A stretch of DNA of 64,000 bases. Origin: Bradyrhizobium amphicarpaeae (GTDB lineage Bacteria; Pseudomonadota; Alphaproteobacteria; Rhizobiales; Xanthobacteraceae). The translations under genes were made by a program, and so were the position numbers. This document shows positions 9,141 through 17,671 of the stretch, in pieces. Under the pieces are notes generated by a model. The model was not told the DNA's origin. It did no database searches and saw only the letters and a program-made list of their open reading frames with translations. Each line of letters opens with the position of its first letter. Positions within the stretch are counted from its first letter, which is position 1. The stretch covers positions 5,238,001 to 5,302,000 of the forward strand of contig NZ_CP029426.2 of assembly GCF_002266435.3 (NCBI RefSeq). Reading direction: 5' to 3'.

Positions 9141-9258
9141 CGTCATTGCGAGGAGCCCTTGCGACGAAGCAATCCAGAATCCCTCCGCGGAGGCAGCCTG
9201 GATTGCTTCCGCCTTCGCCAAAGGCTTCGGCGGACAAGTCGCTGCGCTCGCAATGACG
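9141..9258. repeat. Interspersed palindromic element, family A copy 1
   Basis: The element has perfect 12-bp terminal inverted repeats: CGTCATTGCGAG at 9141 and its complement ending at 9258. Internally GAAGCAATCCAG and CTGGATTGCTTC form a second nested inverted pair. A second, diverged copy is at 40690-40777, which shows this is a mobile or dispersed family and not a local palindrome. Confidence 0.85.
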
Positions 9259-9328
9259 GAGTTTGACGCGATGGGATCGCTTCCAGTTGGGATCTCGCTT
9301 GCAGACACACCCTCGCAGCGGCGGTGCC

Positions 9329-9452
9329 GTAGGGTGGGCACAGGCGCGCTTGCGCCGTGCCCACGACCTTTCCAAGTTGCGACGAGATGGTGGGCACGCT
9401 TTCCGCCGTCGCTCTTCGAGCTATGGCGGACAAGCCGCTTTGCCCACCCTAC
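9329..9452. repeat. Interspersed inverted-repeat element, family C
   Basis: The ends are GTAGGGTGGGCA (9329-9340) and its exact complement TGCCCACCCTAC (9441-9452). Internal copies of the GTGGGCA core near 9357 and 9390 give further pairing. This looks like a small non-coding miniature repeat; only one copy is in the window. Confidence 0.75.
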
Positions 9453-9910
9453 GAGATCGGGTTTGTGACACGCAGTTCGGCTTACAGACACGGCTTCGCG
9501 TCCTCGCGGCTCATTTCGCCCGAGCTTTGCTTGATCTCTTCGCCCTCCAATCCAAGAGGGCGCAGGGAAGGCCGGGTGCCGGCTGGCACCCGCGGTCCGC
9601 TGCGCGAAATGCACACGCAGGAAGAACCGCACAGCAGCATACAGGTGTCGCCGATCACTCGGCCTTCCCTGCGCGATGGTCGGACGGCTTATGCCGTGAT
9701 CTCCCGGGAGCCGAACTTTCCTTTGGCCTCCCTCGCCGTTCGAATTGACGATGCCGTCCGCCCGGTTGGGTTCGCGCACATCTTCGAACAGCTTGACCGT
9801 GGCAACGACGGCCAGGACCACACGGTTTTGCCGTACGCACGGCCCGCCATTTCACCTGCAGTATTCCCGGCCCTGTCGACGAAGCCGGAAACTTACAGAC
9901 GAGACGAAGC
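9453..9910. repeat. Decayed long repeat, probable non-coding remnant
   Basis: The stretch reads in several frames as fragments (for example PHSSIQVSP and FPARWSDGL) that resemble a widespread repeat I recall from Bradyrhizobium genomes, where it is often mis-called as small proteins. No frame is continuous with a proper start and ribosome site. The identity rests on recall and needs a genome-wide copy search. Confidence 0.4.
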
Positions 9911-10145
9911 CTGACAGCGCCGTCGTCCGCACGCGGTTGCGAGCTCACAGGGACTACCCGCCCTGCCCGCACCTCTCGTGCCGACGCTGCCGCGTCCACC
10001 GCAAGCCCGGCTCGCGAACATGACGACTACACGTCGCCCCTCTTGGGTGAGCCGGGATGGACGACACATACGCCGAAACCGAATTTCGGTAAAGTGGAAT
10101 ATTTTCGCGCGCGTGGATTGACAGGGGCCGACACAGGGGCGGTCG

Positions 10146-10224
10146 CGTAGCCCGGATGAGCGCAGCGAGATCCGGGATCACCGCGCGTGACGACCCGGGT
10201 ATCGCTGCGCTCACCCGGGCTACG
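10146..10224. repeat. Interspersed palindromic element, family D
   Basis: CGTAGCCCGG at 10146-10155 is complementary to CCGGGCTACG at 10215-10224, and the inner GAGCGCAGCGA and TCGCTGCGCTC also pair. The whole 79-bp element can fold into one long hairpin. It lies immediately upstream of the terminator for the next minus-strand gene. Confidence 0.75.
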
Positions 10225-10240
10225 AGAGCACCGATGCATC

Positions 10241-10271
10241 AAAAAAGGGCGGCGCAAAGCACCGCCCTTTT
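10241..10271 (-). terminator. Rho-independent terminator of the 10308-10703 gene
   Basis: AAAAGGGCGG and CCGCCCTTTT form a 10-bp stem around a GCGCAAAGCA-type loop, and on the minus strand the stem is followed by a run of six T. It lies about 36 bases after the stop of the minus-strand gene. Confidence 0.85.
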
Positions 10272-10307
10272 GGCGCTCCCGATCCGGGCTTCGTTGAAAC
10301 CAGCCGC

Positions 10308-10703
10308 TCAATAGGGCCCGTAGCGGTAACCCGGATCGTAATAGTAGGGACTGCCGCCGCCATAATAGCCGGGACCGCCGTAGTAGGGGCGCGGAGCATA
10401 GTAGCGGTTCTCGTAATAGTCGCGGCGCCGCTGCTCGGCGATCACCCCGCCGATGATACCAACCGCGGCGCCCATGAAGGCGAGACCTGCGGCGTTCGAC
10501 CCGCGCCGATAGTGCCGACGCCGGACCGCGCTGAAATCGGTGACGTCGGAGGAGCCCTGGCCTGCCGTGACGGGCTGCGCCGACACCGCCCCGGGGGACG
10601 CCGCAGCCGAGGGCGATGCGGAGCTGGCGACCAATGCCAGGCTTGCGAACGCAGCCAGGACCATCTTGCGGCCGGCTGCGGAAATCACGGGTCTAATCGT
10701 CAT
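10308..10703 (-). CDS. Secreted Gly/Tyr-rich small protein, unknown function
   Basis: A 131-residue protein with an N-terminal signal sequence (hydrophobic about residues 14-33, ending SAAA), a second hydrophobic glycine-rich helix at about 72-88 (AGLAFMGAAVGIIGGVIA), and a Tyr/Gly/Pro-rich tail (YYGGPGYYGGGSPYYY). The start at 10703 has AAGG just upstream. The glycine-zipper-like helix plus tyrosine-rich tail suggests an envelope-associated protein. No function can be assigned. Confidence 0.7.
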   Translation of the reverse strand: MTIRPVISAAGRKMVLAAFASLALVASSASPSAAASPGAVSAQPVTAGQGSSDVTDFSAVRRRHYRRGSNAAGLAFMGAAVGIIGGVIAEQRRRDYYENRYYAPRPYYGGPGYYGGGSPYYYDPGYRYGPY

Positions 10704-11006
10704 TTTTGACCTTCCTAAAATCTTGCCGATGCTCTTGCCAAACTAGGGATCTGCAAACCGGATTCAATGCACAAACCATCGAGATGGTTTCATGTTCGCG
10801 GCAATCCGCCGCGCTTTGAACGATTATAAACCAAACAGTCGAACCTCAGCTTGAACCATCGAACCTGAGCGGTTAATGAACAGCCGCGCCGTTTTTCGGT
10901 CGCCGTAAGCGTTTCACGTGAACCAACGCATCAACCGACGCCGTCGGGATCGATGCCAATTGCAGGGTTCAACGTGATCGACGCGTCCTTTTCCAAGAGA
11001 AATCAG
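10704..11006. promoter_or_regulatory. Divergent intergenic region with palindromes and a parS-like site
   Basis: These 303 bases separate two divergent small genes. AAACCATC-GA-GATGGTTT (10773-10790) is a perfect 8-bp inverted repeat about 70 bases upstream of the minus-strand gene. A 16-base site at 10910-10925 matches the ParB-binding consensus at 14 positions. Two copies of GAACCT-AGC lie between them. No coding frame is credible. Confidence 0.5.
10910..10925. other. parS-like sequence (14 of 16 positions)
   Basis: The site reads CGTTTCACGTGAACCA against the ParB consensus TGTTTCACGTGAAACA, with mismatches at positions 1 and 14. The central GTTTCACGTGAA is intact. Real parS sites usually cluster near the chromosome origin, and no parAB, gidA or dnaA is in this window, so it may be a chance or weak site. 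Confidence 0.35.
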
Positions 11007-11258
11007 ATGATTGTGGTTCGCAAACTGCCGGCGCGCTATGCGCCGATCGTGATGCCGTTCGTGCTGTCTATCCTCATGACGGCCGTGGTGTCGGTCATTT
11101 CGACGCTTCGGAGCCTAGGGGCTACACCGGCCTTCCTCGCGACCTGGCCGGGCGCCTGGGCGCTGTCCTGGCTGGTCGCCTTTCCGACGCTGCTGCTGGT
11201 GCTGCCGATGGTGCGCCATATCGTCGCCTGCGTCGTCGCGGCTCCACCCGTCCGATAG
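11007..11258 (+). CDS. DUF2798 family small membrane protein
   Basis: An 83-residue inner-membrane protein with two hydrophobic segments: about residues 13-33 (IVMPFVLSILMTAVVSVIST) and 48-75 (the second helix ends in VRHIVACVV). The KLPARYAPIVMPF opening and the FLATWPGAW loop are the DUF2798 pattern. The frame is open from 10953, but the ATG at 11007 matches the family start. Function is unknown. Confidence 0.75.
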   Translation: MIVVRKLPARYAPIVMPFVLSILMTAVVSVISTLRSLGATPAFLATWPGAWALSWLVAFPTLLLVLPMVRHIVACVVAAPPVR

Positions 11259-11457
11259 CGGCGCACGGTGCCGGCCTATCTCCCCACGATTGCTGATCCC
11301 TTTGGATCGAGTTCAAGACTTCCGTCATCGCCGGTCATCCTCGGCCGCGATGGCGGAAGCCGAAACGATCAACCTCGCCGTCCGTGCCGCGTCGCCGCCG
11401 CTACACGCGCTGCGAAAGGTCGCCCGGCCGGAATGCAGACCTCGGTGCGACGTCCCC

Positions 11458-12360
11458 TCAATCGGCCCCCGCCTGGGAAGCGCCATCCGGGGCAGCGCTT
11501 GCGGCACGCGCGTACCGTGCCGCAAGCGTGCCTATTTCGCGATCCCTCAGCGCGAACATCCAGTATCTCACGGCAACCTCGGGGGTGCCGATCCGCACAA
11601 GCTCGCCGGATGCGATCTGCGCGCCCACGGCCCGCTCCGGCACGAAGCCGAGATGCCGTCCGCCCTTCAACGCGGACGTGACTGCGGCGCTGGATGACAA
11701 TTTCAGCGTCGGATGGGCAAGGCGGCTGGCTTCGAGCCGGTGGGCGGCCAGCGCGGCAACGAGCTCAGGCGTGAGGTCGCCATGCTCCCAGAGGATCGGG
11801 CCCTGCTCCGCAAGATTGGCCCAGGTGACGCGTTCGGTCACCATCCGCTCCCGGTCCGGCGTAGCACACAGGATCATCCGGTCGGAAAAGATGTGTATCT
11901 GTCGAAATTGCGGATGGCTCGGCATTGCGCTAGTCACGCCGACATCGGCGGTTCCTCGCATCACCCACGCGGTCACCTCATCGAGTGTGCCGCGGACGAG
12001 ATCGACGTCCAGCGGAGCGCTGCCCGCACGTGCGGCGAGCTCGGGCATCCAGAAATCGTAGGCATTGCCCGTGCACGCCACAAGCGACGATTGGCTCAAC
12101 GGCCGCCGGCTCTCCACCCGCCGGATCGTCAAATCGACGTCACGCATGATGCGTTCGGCTTCGCTGAGCAAAACCTGACCGGCTTCGGTCAGCATCAGCC
12201 GACGCCCCGAGCGGTCGAACAGCGACACGTCGTGCCTTTCCTCCAGCTTCTTGATCGAAACACTTACGGCAGATTGGGTGAGACCCAGCCGTTCGGCCGC
12301 ATGCGTGAAGCTTCCGAAATGCGCGGCTTCGAGAAAAATTCTCATCTGTTCGAAGGTCAC
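11458..12360 (-). CDS. LysR-family transcriptional regulator
   Basis: A full-length LysR regulator of 300 residues. Residues 1-60 contain the winged helix-turn-helix (FGSFTHAAERLGLTQSAVSVSIKKLEE). The rest is the periplasmic-binding-like effector domain. It is divergent from the flavin monooxygenase operon starting at 12836, so it probably controls that operon with its substrate or product as coinducer. This regulatory link is inferred from position. Confidence 0.9.
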   Translation of the reverse strand: MTFEQMRIFLEAAHFGSFTHAAERLGLTQSAVSVSIKKLEERHDVSLFDRSGRRLMLTEAGQVLLSEAERIMRDVDLTIRRVESRRPLSQSSLVACTGNAYDFWMPELAARAGSAPLDVDLVRGTLDEVTAWVMRGTADVGVTSAMPSHPQFRQIHIFSDRMILCATPDRERMVTERVTWANLAEQGPILWEHGDLTPELVAALAAHRLEASRLAHPTLKLSSSAAVTSALKGGRHLGFVPERAVGAQIASGELVRIGTPEVAVRYWMFALRDREIGTLAARYARAASAAPDGASQAGAD

Positions 12361-12835
12361 GAAATACTCCTCAGCCCCAACGCAAAGGACATCACGAATT
12401 CAACTCGCTCGGGTCCGACGCGCAATGCCCACGCGCGCGCTTTCGAACCAGCTTCTCGCGCCTCTGCCGAAAAAGCCGTCAAGCCTTCGACTTGCAATGA
12501 ATTCGACTCATGCTTGCGGGCTGGAAGAACGACTTCGAGCTTGATCCATTCATACACTTCACTGCCCATGAATTGAATGCATCTATCGTCGGAACTTGCT
12601 GCGATATCGAGCAACAGCAGACTATTCGGAAATCAATCGCGCACGAATTGACGGCAAACGCGTCGCCTCGGCCCTCGCGACCGATCTTGGCGCGACGATT
12701 GCTATTCCCAGCCCAACGAGAACTTCGCCAATCGACAGGGGTCGACATGCCAACCGGAACCGGTGCCACACTTCGATCGACAGATGTCCGCCATCGTGTC
12801 CGTCGGGCGGCCATGAAGACAGGCAAGGACGCGTG
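12361..12835. promoter_or_regulatory. Divergent LysR/monooxygenase promoter region
   Basis: These 475 bases between the LysR gene and the monooxygenase operon hold no credible gene. A candidate dyad is ATTCAT-N14-ATGAAT at 12548-12573, with an adjacent GAATGCAT. The sequence is locally AT-richer than its surroundings around 12480-12640, as expected for promoters. No sigma-70 hexamers stand out clearly. Confidence 0.4.
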
Positions 12836-13897
12836 ATGGAGTACGGTATCTGGCTTCCGGTCTACGGCGGATGGCTACGTTCACTGGATGCACCGACGGC
12901 ACCCGACGTTGCCTCCTGTCTTGCGATTGCACAGCAAGCCGAGGCGCTGGGGTTCGACTTTCTCTATGCCTCCGAGAACCTTCTGAATTGCATCCACGGT
13001 CCCACCGAGAGCGTCGCCGACGCATGGAGCATTCTGGCCGCCATCGCCGCGGTCACCAGCAAGGTCGGCCTGTGCGGCGCCGTCAAGCCCGGCTTCCGCT
13101 CTCCCTTCCTCGTCGCACGAATGCTGGACACATTGTCGAAGATCGCCGAACGGCGGCTCGGCATGAACATCGTGTGCGGTTGGTGGAAGGAGGAGTTCGA
13201 TCTCTCCGGCGTCGCATGGCTCGATCATGACGGGCGTTACGACCGCGCCGCCGAATTCCTTCGCACACTTTACGGACTATTCCAGCCGCCGGCCGTAGCG
13301 GTCGTCGACGCGCGGGCGGAAGCTGATAGCGATATCTCCGAAGCCCCGAGCTACGGTCTCGATCTCGACGCGTTGCCCGAGGTCTGGATTGCGGGACATT
13401 CCGAGCGCGCCGTGAAAATCGCAGCCGAATGGGGCCACTGCCTTTTCCTCAATGGCATGAGCGATGCCGAACTCAAGCGACGCATCGAGACAATTCGGCA
13501 GGAGGCCAACAATTTCGGCAGGACCATCCAGATCGCGGTCAATGCCTATGTCATTGCGACCGAAACAACCGACCAGGCGCGGCAGCGTTACAGGTCCGTG
13601 ATCTCGGGGCGCAACGCGCAGACCATCGACTTCTTCCGCAAGGTCATCGGGCGATCCGGCGCCGCCGCCTGGGCCTCGCTGAGCGACGAACAGATGGTCG
13701 ATTCCAATGCCGGTTTCGAACTGGGCCTGATCGGCTCGTTCGAGGATATCCGCCAACGCATCCCCAAGCTGCAGGCGATGGGCCTCAACCGCATCGTGTG
13801 CCAGTTCGACGACCCGATGCGGGACGCCGGCCCCTTCATGAAGCACGTCATCCGGCCGCTCCGCGAGAACCGGGAAGTCGAGTTCGCCGCCAAATGA
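12836..13897 (+). CDS. LLM-class flavin-dependent monooxygenase, SsuD/SfnG-like
   Basis: Two-component FMNH2-dependent monooxygenase of 353 residues with the luciferase-like TIM barrel. The segment MNIVCGWWKEEF and the following HDGRYDRAAEFL resemble dimethylsulfone monooxygenase SfnG and alkanesulfonate monooxygenase SsuD. The open frame begins at 12596, but the upstream part has non-protein-like composition and ATG at 12836 gives the expected MEYGIWLPVYGG start. The stop overlaps the flavin reductase start by 4 bases, so the reductase that supplies FMNH2 is translationally coupled. The substrate is probably an organosulfur or similar small compound but is not determined. Confidence 0.85.
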   Translation: MEYGIWLPVYGGWLRSLDAPTAPDVASCLAIAQQAEALGFDFLYASENLLNCIHGPTESVADAWSILAAIAAVTSKVGLCGAVKPGFRSPFLVARMLDTLSKIAERRLGMNIVCGWWKEEFDLSGVAWLDHDGRYDRAAEFLRTLYGLFQPPAVAVVDARAEADSDISEAPSYGLDLDALPEVWIAGHSERAVKIAAEWGHCLFLNGMSDAELKRRIETIRQEANNFGRTIQIAVNAYVIATETTDQARQRYRSVISGRNAQTIDFFRKVIGRSGAAAWASLSDEQMVDSNAGFELGLIGSFEDIRQRIPKLQAMGLNRIVCQFDDPMRDAGPFMKHVIRPLRENREVEFAAK

Positions 13898-14412
13898 TCA
13901 GCAAGGCTTCCAGCATGAACCCATCGCCTGCCGAACTCAGCCGAGATTTCAAAGAGGTCTTCAGCCAGCTCGCTTCCGGCGTCTGTATCGTCACTTTCTG
14001 GCGCGACGGCCGTCTCCACGGGTTCACGGCGACGTCGGTGACATCAGTTTCGATGAACCCGCTGCGCGTGCTGTTCTGCGTGTCCCGGAGCAGCGAAAGC
14101 TATGATTGCCTGAAGCCGGGATCGGTCATTGGCATCTCGATCCTGACGGCCGATCAGCGAACACTCTCGGACCGGTTCGCCAGCAAGGTCGCTGTCGGCG
14201 CCTACGACGACGTCCGGATCGCCGAGAAAGTGCCGCTGGCCCCTGTCATCGAGGGCGCTCTTGGCCATCTGACGGCAACGGTGGGCGAACATATCCCCTC
14301 TGGCGACCACATGATCATGCTTTGCGACGTCACGTCGGCGCAAGCGTCGAGCGACGGAACTCCGCTGCTCTATTGCAGGCGCACCTATCACAGCCTCCAC
14401 CACAGCCTTTGA
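13894..14412 (+). CDS. Flavin reductase (HpaC/NTA-component B type)
   Basis: A 172-residue NAD(P)H:flavin oxidoreductase of the flavin-reductase-like FMN-binding fold. Typical motifs are LASGVCIVTF near residue 25, FTATSVTSVSMNPLRVLFCV (about 44-63) and the late YCRRTYHSL. It hands reduced FMN to the flavin monooxygenases on either side (12836-13897 and 16325-17653). ATG at 13894 overlaps the previous stop; an internal ATG at 13915 is an alternative. Confidence 0.88.
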   Translation: MISKASSMNPSPAELSRDFKEVFSQLASGVCIVTFWRDGRLHGFTATSVTSVSMNPLRVLFCVSRSSESYDCLKPGSVIGISILTADQRTLSDRFASKVAVGAYDDVRIAEKVPLAPVIEGALGHLTATVGEHIPSGDHMIMLCDVTSAQASSDGTPLLYCRRTYHSLHHSL

Positions 14413-14428
14413 AACTCGGGAGATCGCA

Positions 14429-15919
14429 ATGGACAAGTCTATCTTTGCTCCGATGCCGAGCCTCACGCCGACCCTCGGGTATGCGTCGATGATCGGACTC
14501 GGCCTGTTTTCGTTGATCCTGTCTTACGCAGTCAAAAAGCTTCTTGTGAGAAATACCCACGACTTCATCATCGCCGACCGCCGCATTGGCTTCGGATTCG
14601 GTGTCGGTTCGGTCATCGCGGTCTGGACTTGGGCCATGGCCGTCATGATGAGTTCGGCAATGACGTTCCAGTGGGGCCTCTCCGGGCTGTTCTGGTTCGT
14701 GGTGCCGAATGGCTTCGCCGTCATGGCCATGATCCCGTTCGCGCGCGTCCTGCGCAAGAACATGCCCGAGGGCTACACCATCTCGGAATTCGTCGAATAC
14801 CGCTTCAACCGGTCGAAGGCCGCCACCGCCATCGTCACGGTCACGATGATCTTCGGCATCATCCTCGAGATCCTCATCAATCTGAAAGGCACCTCCGTCG
14901 TCATTTCCACCGTCTTCGGAAGTGACTGGAAGGTCGCGACCGTGGTCGGCATCGTCTGTGTTCTCGTCTACTCCTATTTCGGCGGTCTCTGGACCAGCGT
15001 CATGACGGGAACGATCAACACGCTGATGATTACAGTGCCTGCTGCGATCGTCGTTGCGGCGGTCTATGCCAAGGTCCCCGGCGGGACCGACGCCGTCTTC
15101 GCCGCAGCCGGCAAGGCCGATCCGCGAAATCTGTCCGTGTTGCGGCCCGATGCCGCTGCGGGCTTTGGCATTACCCTGGCGTTCGGACTGCTTGCCGCAA
15201 CCGTCTCCGACCAGACTTTCTGGCAGAAGGTGTGGGCGATCAAGAGCCGCGACGTCGGGCGCACCTTCCTGTGGGCGGGCGCGCTGTTTTATCCCATCCC
15301 GATTTGCCTCGGCATGCTCGGGCTCGTCGGCATCGCTTACGGCCTGACGCCCGCGGATCTCGGCGGCGACATTGTCGCCGTTGGCCCCTATATCGTTTCG
15401 CATATCGGCCTGGGGCTGACGCTGGTCCTGCTTTATGTGCTCGTCATCCTCGCGGCCTGCTATTCGACAATCGATGGCGCAAGCGCTGCGTTGTCTTCGG
15501 TAGTCGCCGTCGATATCGTCAAACGCTACTTTCCGCAGACCTCGGAAAGCAGCTTGTTCGTCATCACCAAGCTATCTGTGCTGCTCGGCGGAGCCATCGC
15601 GACGCTGATCGTGCTGTCGGGCCTCGACTTCACCACGCTCGTGCTCACGACCTATGCGCTGAAGACCTCCATCCTGCTTCCGCTCGTCCTCTCGATCCTA
15701 TGGCCAAAGACCAACATGGTCGGGTTCGTGGGCGGCATCGTTGCGGCGATCGGGATAGGCATGCCGATCTACGAGACGGCTGGCGAGCTTGTGGGAACGC
15801 TGTCGATCGTCGCCATCAGCGGTGTGACGGTCGTGGTCGCGGGCCTGATGGGTGGAAAAGACTTCGACCTCTCCGGCCTCCGCCGGGTTTCAGACGAGGT
15901 TCAAGCCCCGGCGGAATGA
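14429..15919 (+). CDS. Sodium:solute symporter family transporter
   Basis: An integral membrane protein of 496 residues with about 12-13 hydrophobic helices, of the SSS superfamily. Recognisable parts are THDFIIADRRIGFGFGVGS after helix 1, TWAMAVMMSS in helix 2 and the conserved SVVAVDIVKRYF loop. It should take up a polar organic solute with Na+. It lies 16 bases after the flavin reductase and before a small membrane protein, so the imported compound is likely the monooxygenase substrate. The identity of that compound cannot be read from sequence. Confidence 0.88.
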   Translation: MDKSIFAPMPSLTPTLGYASMIGLGLFSLILSYAVKKLLVRNTHDFIIADRRIGFGFGVGSVIAVWTWAMAVMMSSAMTFQWGLSGLFWFVVPNGFAVMAMIPFARVLRKNMPEGYTISEFVEYRFNRSKAATAIVTVTMIFGIILEILINLKGTSVVISTVFGSDWKVATVVGIVCVLVYSYFGGLWTSVMTGTINTLMITVPAAIVVAAVYAKVPGGTDAVFAAAGKADPRNLSVLRPDAAAGFGITLAFGLLAATVSDQTFWQKVWAIKSRDVGRTFLWAGALFYPIPICLGMLGLVGIAYGLTPADLGGDIVAVGPYIVSHIGLGLTLVLLYVLVILAACYSTIDGASAALSSVVAVDIVKRYFPQTSESSLFVITKLSVLLGGAIATLIVLSGLDFTTLVLTTYALKTSILLPLVLSILWPKTNMVGFVGGIVAAIGIGMPIYETAGELVGTLSIVAISGVTVVVAGLMGGKDFDLSGLRRVSDEVQAPAE

Positions 15920-15981
15920 TCAATCGACTGCGCGCCTGCTGGCGCGCAGCCCTTCAGCATTCATTTCACAGGAGATCATCC

Positions 15982-16272
15982 ATGTACGCACTGATCACAA
16001 TCATTGGAATCGTCGTCACCGTCTTCTTTCTGGCCGGATTTTGGCGCGGCTTGCAGAACGCTGTTGCGGAGTATCGCAGCGGAGTAGCCGAGCCCAGCAC
16101 CGTCCCGGACTACCGCTACGGCGGAATCGCGGCGCTCTCGGTCGTCGCATCCGCACTCATCATCGCCGGCGCCGGCATCAGCCCCGCCATGATCTATGCG
16201 GGCCCGCTCCTGGCCATCGTCACAGCGGCAGGATGCGGGCTGGCCTTCTTCATCGAAGGGAAGGCTGGCTGA
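15982..16272 (+). CDS. Small membrane protein, probable symporter partner
   Basis: A 96-residue protein with three predicted membrane helices (about residues 2-21, 46-66 and 70-90). AGGAGAT lies 6 bases before the ATG. It sits between the symporter and the second monooxygenase on the same strand, an arrangement like the small accessory subunits found beside some SSS transporters. I recognise no family; the partnership is inferred. Confidence 0.65.
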   Translation: MYALITIIGIVVTVFFLAGFWRGLQNAVAEYRSGVAEPSTVPDYRYGGIAALSVVASALIIAGAGISPAMIYAGPLLAIVTAAGCGLAFFIEGKAG

Positions 16273-16324
16273 GGCCAACCACCCCTTTCGCGACCATCAT
16301 GAAGCCGACTCCAGGAGCATGCGA

Positions 16325-17653
16325 ATGACGACGACGGAAAAAAAGAAGGCTCATCTGTTGGGATTCATCCAGCACGGCGTCAACAGCCATGCGACCGGCA
16401 TGTGGCGCCATCCCAAGGACAAGGTGGGATGGAACTTTTCCTCGCCCGAATATTGGCAGCACATGGCGAGAACGATGGAGCGCGGATTGTTCGACGCGAT
16501 GTTCATCGCCGATGAGCTCGCGCCCTACAACACCTACGAAGACAGTTCGGATGCCGTGGTCAAGTGGGCCGTGCAATGTCCCACGCATGAGCCGTCGACA
16601 ATCGTTCCCATCATCACCGCCGCAACCAAGCATCTTGGTGTCGGACTGACGCTATCCACGGCGTTCGAGCATCCCTACTCGATGTGCCGCCGGCTCTCGA
16701 GCCTCGACCATCTCTCTTCCGGCCGCATCGCCTGGAATATCGTCTCATCCTATTCGAAAAGCGAATGGGACGCCTACGGCCAGGCGATGACCGAACGAAC
16801 TGGTCGCTACGAGCGGCTCGAGGAGTACATGGAAGTCTGTTACAAGCTGTGGGACTCCTGGGCGCCGGACGCAATTGTCGCCGACAAAGCGTCGGGCATC
16901 TACGCAGATCCTTCCAAGATCAAAGTGGTCCATCACGAAGGCAAATACTACAAATGCGACGGGCGCCATTTCTGCGCACCGTCGCCACAAGGACGTCCCG
17001 TGCTGTGGCAGGCAGGCTCGTCTGGACAGGGGCGCGACTTCGCCGCCAAGCATGCCGAGGCGATCTTTGCCGTTCATCCCAACGTCGATCGCATGAAGCA
17101 GTATGCGAGCGACCTCACCGAGAGATTGGCCGGCAAGTACGATCGAGCGCCCGGCTCCGTCAAGCTGATCTACGGCCTCCAGACGGTGGTGGCGGAAACA
17201 CGCAGCGAGGCCCAGGACAAATATGAGAGAATAAGGAGTTGTATTCCGCCTGAAGGCGCGATGGCCTGGATCTCCGGTCATTTCGGCCTGGATTTCTCAA
17301 AGTTCCCTGAAGACGCGATCGTGCAGAATATCGAAGTACCCGGCATCCAAGGGCTTTTTGAATCCATCATCTACGCCAAGGGCGGCGCTCCGGTCACCGT
17401 GAAGGAGGCGGCGATGATTTACGCCCAAGGCATGGGGATGCCTGTCGCGGTCGGGACAGCGGCCGACATCGCAGACCAGATGGAGCACTACATGGATGAC
17501 GGTGGCGCCGACGGATTCATGCTCGCCGCGACCTATACGCCGGGATGTTTCGAGGAGTTCGCCGATCTCGTCGTTCCAGAGTTGCAGCGGCGCGGCCGCT
17601 TCCGCACCGCATACACCGGCTCGACACTCAGGGAGAATTTACTCCAATCCTGA
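16325..17653 (+). CDS. LLM-class monooxygenase, NtaA/SnaA/DszA family
   Basis: A 442-residue FMNH2-dependent monooxygenase of the nitrilotriacetate/dibenzothiophene-sulfone branch. Key segments are HATGMWRHP (residues about 23-31), WNIVSSYSKSEWDAYG (family NVVTS-type motif), VLWQAGSSGQGRDFAAKHAEAIF and the late DGFMLAATYTPG. Two ATGs lie at 16319 and 16325; AGGAG at 16313-16317 fits 16325 better. A second monooxygenase with a shared reductase suggests two successive C-S or C-N bond cleavages on one imported molecule. Confidence 0.87.
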   Translation: MTTTEKKKAHLLGFIQHGVNSHATGMWRHPKDKVGWNFSSPEYWQHMARTMERGLFDAMFIADELAPYNTYEDSSDAVVKWAVQCPTHEPSTIVPIITAATKHLGVGLTLSTAFEHPYSMCRRLSSLDHLSSGRIAWNIVSSYSKSEWDAYGQAMTERTGRYERLEEYMEVCYKLWDSWAPDAIVADKASGIYADPSKIKVVHHEGKYYKCDGRHFCAPSPQGRPVLWQAGSSGQGRDFAAKHAEAIFAVHPNVDRMKQYASDLTERLAGKYDRAPGSVKLIYGLQTVVAETRSEAQDKYERIRSCIPPEGAMAWISGHFGLDFSKFPEDAIVQNIEVPGIQGLFESIIYAKGGAPVTVKEAAMIYAQGMGMPVAVGTAADIADQMEHYMDDGGADGFMLAATYTPGCFEEFADLVVPELQRRGRFRTAYTGSTLRENLLQS

Positions 17654-17671
17654 GCCTGGGTTCGCCAGCGC

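Larger units (their letters stand above)
8995..10307. other. 1.3-kb gap without genes, packed with interspersed repeats
   Basis: No convincing gene lies here. The open frames present have arginine- and proline-rich translations that change frame freely and cover inverted repeats. The stretch holds three bounded inverted-repeat elements (9141-9258, 9329-9452, 10146-10224), a longer decayed element (about 9453-9910) and a terminator (10241-10271). Several repeat families of the kind seen in bradyrhizobial genomes appear to have accumulated in one gene desert. Confidence 0.75.

Noticed and set aside
9034..10023. Several 90-290 residue frames in the repeat gap
   Set aside because: They overlap inverted repeats on both strands, have low-complexity translations and no convincing starts.
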